This document shows positions 8,101-11,173 of a stretch of DNA of 11,173 nucleotides, piece by piece. The DNA is from Pigoraptor vietnamica (taxonomy: Eukaryota; Opisthokonta; Filasterea). The position numbers and the translations under genes are program-made. Location: contig CALSCQ010002753.1 in NCBI GenBank assembly GCA_943704525.1, forward strand, positions 1 to 11,173. The letters run 5' to 3'. How positions within the stretch are numbered: position 1 is the first letter of the stretch; every line of letters starts with the position of its first letter. The notes beneath the pieces are model-generated. The model had not been told where the DNA came from, ran no database searches, and saw only the letters and a program-made list of their open reading frames with translations.

Positions 8101-10782
8101 CTGCTGACGAACGCTCATCGACACGACCTTGTCCGGTAGTTGCGCAGGCGGCCCTTGGAAATGGCGGGTCCTCCCGATGTCGAGGTCGACCGTCCATCCG
8201 ACGGGCGCGGGATCCGTCCTCGGCAATATCCGCTTCAAAAGCAACGGATTCGCGCACACTTGGCCCGCTACCTCGCGCGACTCATCGCGCGGCCAGACGG
8301 CCCCGAGGTAATCAGGCGAGTAGCGCGACTGGGTGAACGAGTACTCGTCCAAAAGTCCCTGCGGTGTGGTGGACATGGCGCGCGCCACGTCCGCCGCGCC
8401 TTCTTTCGCCCAGCCCGTGAGCAATGCAAGCCCAGCAGTCGGCGCCCCGTCGAGGAATGGCACGCATCGCGCGCGCGAATCCGCAAGCTCCAAGACGAGG
8501 TCGAGGCCGTCGAAAGGGTCGACAACGTTGTGCTGGCGAAGCAGCCGCACGAACGCTATGGCGTCAATGTCCGCCTCGACGTTAACGCGCACGAGGCAGA
8601 CGAGCGGGGCGATCCAATCAAAGCTCTTTGGCGCAGTGGGCAGTGGGACAACGGCCTTGACCGCCTGGAGGAGGCCCTCGTGAGGAGCGAACTGGCCACC
8701 AATAACGCGCCGAATCTCCTCGCCGTACGGTCCAAGCCCGATAGCCTTCTCGCGAACCAGCTGCGACAACAGCAGCAAGGCCTCCATGGAAAGATCCGCG
8801 CTGTCGTAGCGGCGCTTGAGGGCGACGCGGACGAGCCAAGTGGCGACCTTTTCCTGCAGCGCAGCGCGGGGCTCTCGCTCCTCGATGAAATACTCGTAGA
8901 GGGGGCCCGACGTGATGAGTTCGCGCTCGTAGTCAAGCAACTGCGCCTCGTCGTTTAAGCAGACGGCGATGACTCTCTGCACGAAAGCTTCGGCGACGTC
9001 GGGATCGACTTCAGCGCAAGAAAGGGCGTGCGCGGCCGTTCCGAAAAGACGCGAGGACGCCGAGACGCTCGCATTTAGCGCCGAAACGATCGACAAAAGT
9101 CGCATCAACGCCCGCAGGAACGCCTCCTCATCCGAAATGGCTTCCACTTTCTCAGCCAACATAGCCGCGAACTCGTTCTCGTTGCCGCACAGTCCACGCA
9201 TTTGCGCACACTTAAAGACCTTCGTCACATTGCCCTTGTCCGGTGCTTGGACGCACAAGAGAGCATCAGCGACGTCTTGCGATGTGGCAATCTCCATCTG
9301 CGTAGACGGGTGGAACTTAAATGCGGGAAATGGTGCGTTTGTGCGCGCTTTGGCGTGCTATTGTGTGTGCTATTGTGTGCGCGTGTATGTGCGGACTTGT
9401 GTCCGCAAGTGCGAGCGGTTCGTTAATGGGAGTGTGCATATAGAGACAATGTGTACGCAAGGTGCAAATGGATTTGCAAAGTGTGACGTCAATCGCGTGA
9501 CATGTAAAAGGCAACAAACGACACTCCACATACCGCAGCATCCAGGCGCCGCGTGTCTCCCGCATTGAGCTCTGCCCCCAAATAGAGGGCGATAATCACA
9601 GCAGCCAATTGCGACGTCCATTCCTCGTCCTTGGGCAGTCGATCGACCACCTGCTGGACGTCGCGTAGTATGTCCGCGCTCGGCGCTACGCAATTCGCGA
9701 GCACGGACAGCAGCCACCTTTGAGCTAACGCAGCGCAATCGGCTGGCGGACGGACGCCGCCGTGGAAGAAAACACTCGTCTCGGAGGGTTCCAGGGACGC
9801 CACGAACGCGACAACTGGCCTGGCGCACGCAGCACTGGCGAAAGGGTCACTCGCCATAGTAAACAGAGCGTCGAGGAGGGGACACAGCGCTGTCGTGTCC
9901 AAGTGAAGATTGGCTCGTATCCCGTTCACGACGCTCACAACGAGCGGCGCGGCTCGGCTTGGTGGCTGAGTACGCAAATAGAGAGAGGCGTCAGTATTTG
10001 TAACTGCGAGGTGTCAGAAGGCGGGCCATCGGCCGCACAGATGCACTGGCACTTACATCCACAGCATGAAGCGCAATGTCTGCGATACAGGCGACGTCAC
10101 GCTCGACGTTTGTGCTGGTCGAGAGCCACGCGACCACCTCGTGAGGGCCAAACGGTTCCACGACAGCACCCCCGAAGGCATCCACGCCGTGCGCTGCCTC
10201 CAGGTCCCAGCGGAACGCAAAAAGCCGATCAAGGGACGCGCGCGGGATCGACGGGAGGACTGCGCGAGCGCGATCAAGCAGGTCTGGATGCTTCGAGCCG
10301 ACGACATACAGCGCGGGAACTTGGTGCAGGTGTTCGGAGAACGCGATAGGCTCGAGCAGCCGGGCAATCAAACTGCCCCGAGTACCGACGAGAGCGCAAA
10401 TGGTCGCTGAATAATCAGTCCCGTGGCCGTTCACGCTGTGGAGAGAGAGCGCAGAAAGGAGCGCGGGTAGTGCACGAAGGACGACCTGTTCGTCGACAGT
10501 CGCCACGTAGCGAGTGCGCACATCGGCGGTGACTGACAGCAACGCGGTGTCTACGATGCGGAGGAGTGCGTCGGAGGGACGCGTCGCAAGCAACTCCAAC
10601 GCCATGTCGACTCCGCCGTTGCGCAAGAAAGCGAGCGCGTTCCGACGAGTACTAATAAACGCCACAAACGCATCCGTGTCGCGGTCAAGGCAGCTGCCCC
10701 ACAGAAAGAGCTTGAGGAGGGCCGTCGCCGAATGCGAAATGTGGGCACCTTCCTGCCAGGCGGCCGAGAGTGGCGCGCGCAT
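5118..10782 (-). CDS. Gene B: large helical-repeat (ARM/HEAT-like) protein with C-terminal BTB/POZ domain
   Basis: Spliced gene with exons 10782(or 10835)-10057, 9965-9534, 9297-6928, 6811-6175 and 6082-5118. Phases match at all junctions (0,0,0,1); the total is about 1,709 residues from the ATG at 10782. Donors are GTAAGT, GTATGT, a probable GC donor (CAG|GCGGGT) and GTATGT; branch-like sites include ACTGAC, TACTAAT and CCTGACT. Residues 1-1390 are Ala/Leu/Val-rich amphipathic helices with repeated LL..A..V spacing, suggesting an ARM/HEAT-type solenoid; no specific family is recognised. A BTB domain follows (about 1410-1515), then a helical C-terminal region, an acidic DDEDDE stretch and a Pro-rich tail ending LALVDN-stop. 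BTB proteins often dimerise or act as cullin-3 adaptors; that role is inference. The N-terminus may be incomplete. Confidence 0.82.
5705..6023 (-). other. BTB/POZ domain of gene B (exon 5)
   Basis: Residues about 1410-1515 read GTFCDVTFVVG, FPLNKIVIASAS, then LPSCDPESFAKLVDFIYTG, then ELSAARAIADYMDV. This is the canonical BTB order: the D-V-x-F-x-V strand, F-x-x-[HN]-K-x-x-[LI]-A-x-x-S helix, the FxxLxxFIYTG block and the LLxxAxxY helix. The usual His before Lys is Asn here. The domain is followed by helices (SCVLANLGQIL, RVIEFLGMF) that could form a BACK-like segment. Placement of BTB after a helical solenoid recalls ARM-BTB proteins such as plant ARIA, but orthology is not claimed. Confidence 0.85.
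6812..6927 (-). other. Candidate GC-AG intron (gene B intron 3)
   Basis: The acceptor is clear: TACTAATGTGCGGCACTTTCGCAG before GAG GTG ATC ACG (exon 4 starts 6811, phase 0). The donor must therefore be phase 0. The nearby GTACTG is phase 1 and breaks the frame. CAG|GCGGGT at 6928/6927 is phase 0 and equals the local GTGGGT consensus with GC for GT. CCA|GTGCAG nine bases earlier is an in-phase GT alternative, but a poor match. Confidence 0.55.
6928..9297 (-). other. Gene B exon 3: 790-codon helical core
   Basis: The exon starts right after CTACGCAG; the first codon happens to be ATG (MEIATSQDVADALL). Because exon 2 ends in phase 0 at a GTATGT donor (9534/9533), this ATG is read as internal rather than as the start. 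It is open for 790 codons with almost continuous predicted helix, rich in Leu, Ala, Val and Arg, without transmembrane segments or a catalytic signature I recognise. If the upstream splice is wrong, a shorter protein starting here is the alternative. Confidence 0.75.
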
Positions 10783-10910
10783 GTCATCGAAGGAAGTATG
10801 GGACGCCTGGCTCCACAAAGTAACGGGCCCTTGTCCTATGAACGACGATTGGGGAGATTAGAGTTAGGATAACGGCTCGTCAAGTGTAACCTTCCTAAAG
10901 GTCGAGCACA
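10783..10910 (-). other. Probable acceptor and upstream extension of gene B
   Basis: The frame of exon 1 stays open upstream of the ATG at 10782 through 10858 (TAA at 10860). On the gene strand, CCTAACTCTAATCTCC...CGTTCATAG ends at 10836, with two branch-like motifs (CTAAC, CTAAT) and a pyrimidine-rich run, i.e. a good 3' splice site. It would start an exon at 10835 in phase 1 (x|GA CAA GGG). The upstream coding exon is not identified with certainty. Confidence 0.5.
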
Positions 10911-10911
10911 C

Positions 10912-11173
<262 letters not shown>

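Noticed and set aside
6997-8139. 380-codon plus-strand open frame
   Set aside because: Antisense to the 790-codon exon of gene B; very Arg-rich and of composition expected of a shadow frame.
9295-9297. ATG at 9297 as the start codon of a separate gene
   Set aside because: It directly follows a good acceptor (CTACGCAG), and the upstream exon 9965-9534 ends in matching phase with a GTATGT donor. Kept only as an alternative.

Overview
This window reads as nuclear DNA of a GC-rich, intron-bearing eukaryote, most likely a free-living unicellular one. Both genes lie on the minus strand. Both are split by short introns (about 90-350 nt) with GT-AG borders, CTGAC/CTAAT-type branch sites and exact reading-phase matches at every junction. 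The domains (RasGAP, RhoGEF/DH, BTB, helical ARM/HEAT-like repeats) are eukaryotic signalling modules. The standard genetic code fits. I cannot name the species; an amoebozoan or similar protist is a guess from the domain mix.

Gene B (minus strand, about 10835 to 5118) has five exons. It encodes a protein of about 1,700 residues: a long, helix-rich, ARM/HEAT-like body followed by a C-terminal BTB/POZ domain and an acidic, proline-rich tail. Its 5' end is uncertain, because a convincing splice acceptor at 10836 implies an exon further upstream. That upstream DNA holds a 48-bp direct duplication and CA and AG microsatellites, and the AG tract runs to the window edge.

A spacer of 539 bp (4579-5117) carries the 3' flank of gene B and the promoter/leader of gene A. 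It holds upstream ATGs and AT-rich, TATA-like elements.

Gene A (minus strand, 4578 to beyond base 1) has nine exons in the window (874 codons) and runs off the left edge. It encodes a serine-rich N-terminus, a duplicated coiled-coil segment, a basic/proline/serine linker, a RasGAP-like domain whose arginine-finger position appears to be alanine, and then the start of a RhoGEF (DH) domain. Such a protein could couple Ras-type and Rho-type GTPases at the membrane or cortex.

The most unusual signal is in gene A's introns. At least four, possibly five, of the nine contain tandem duplications. In three or four of these the repeated unit copies the exon end and/or the 5' splice site: a near-perfect 72-bp minisatellite (392-635), a decayed 66-88-bp array (about 1638-1963), and single duplications in introns 2 and 1. 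Intron 6 has a perfect 29-bp repeat of internal intron sequence. Gene B's introns show nothing comparable. No tRNA, rRNA, transposase or CRISPR array is visible.
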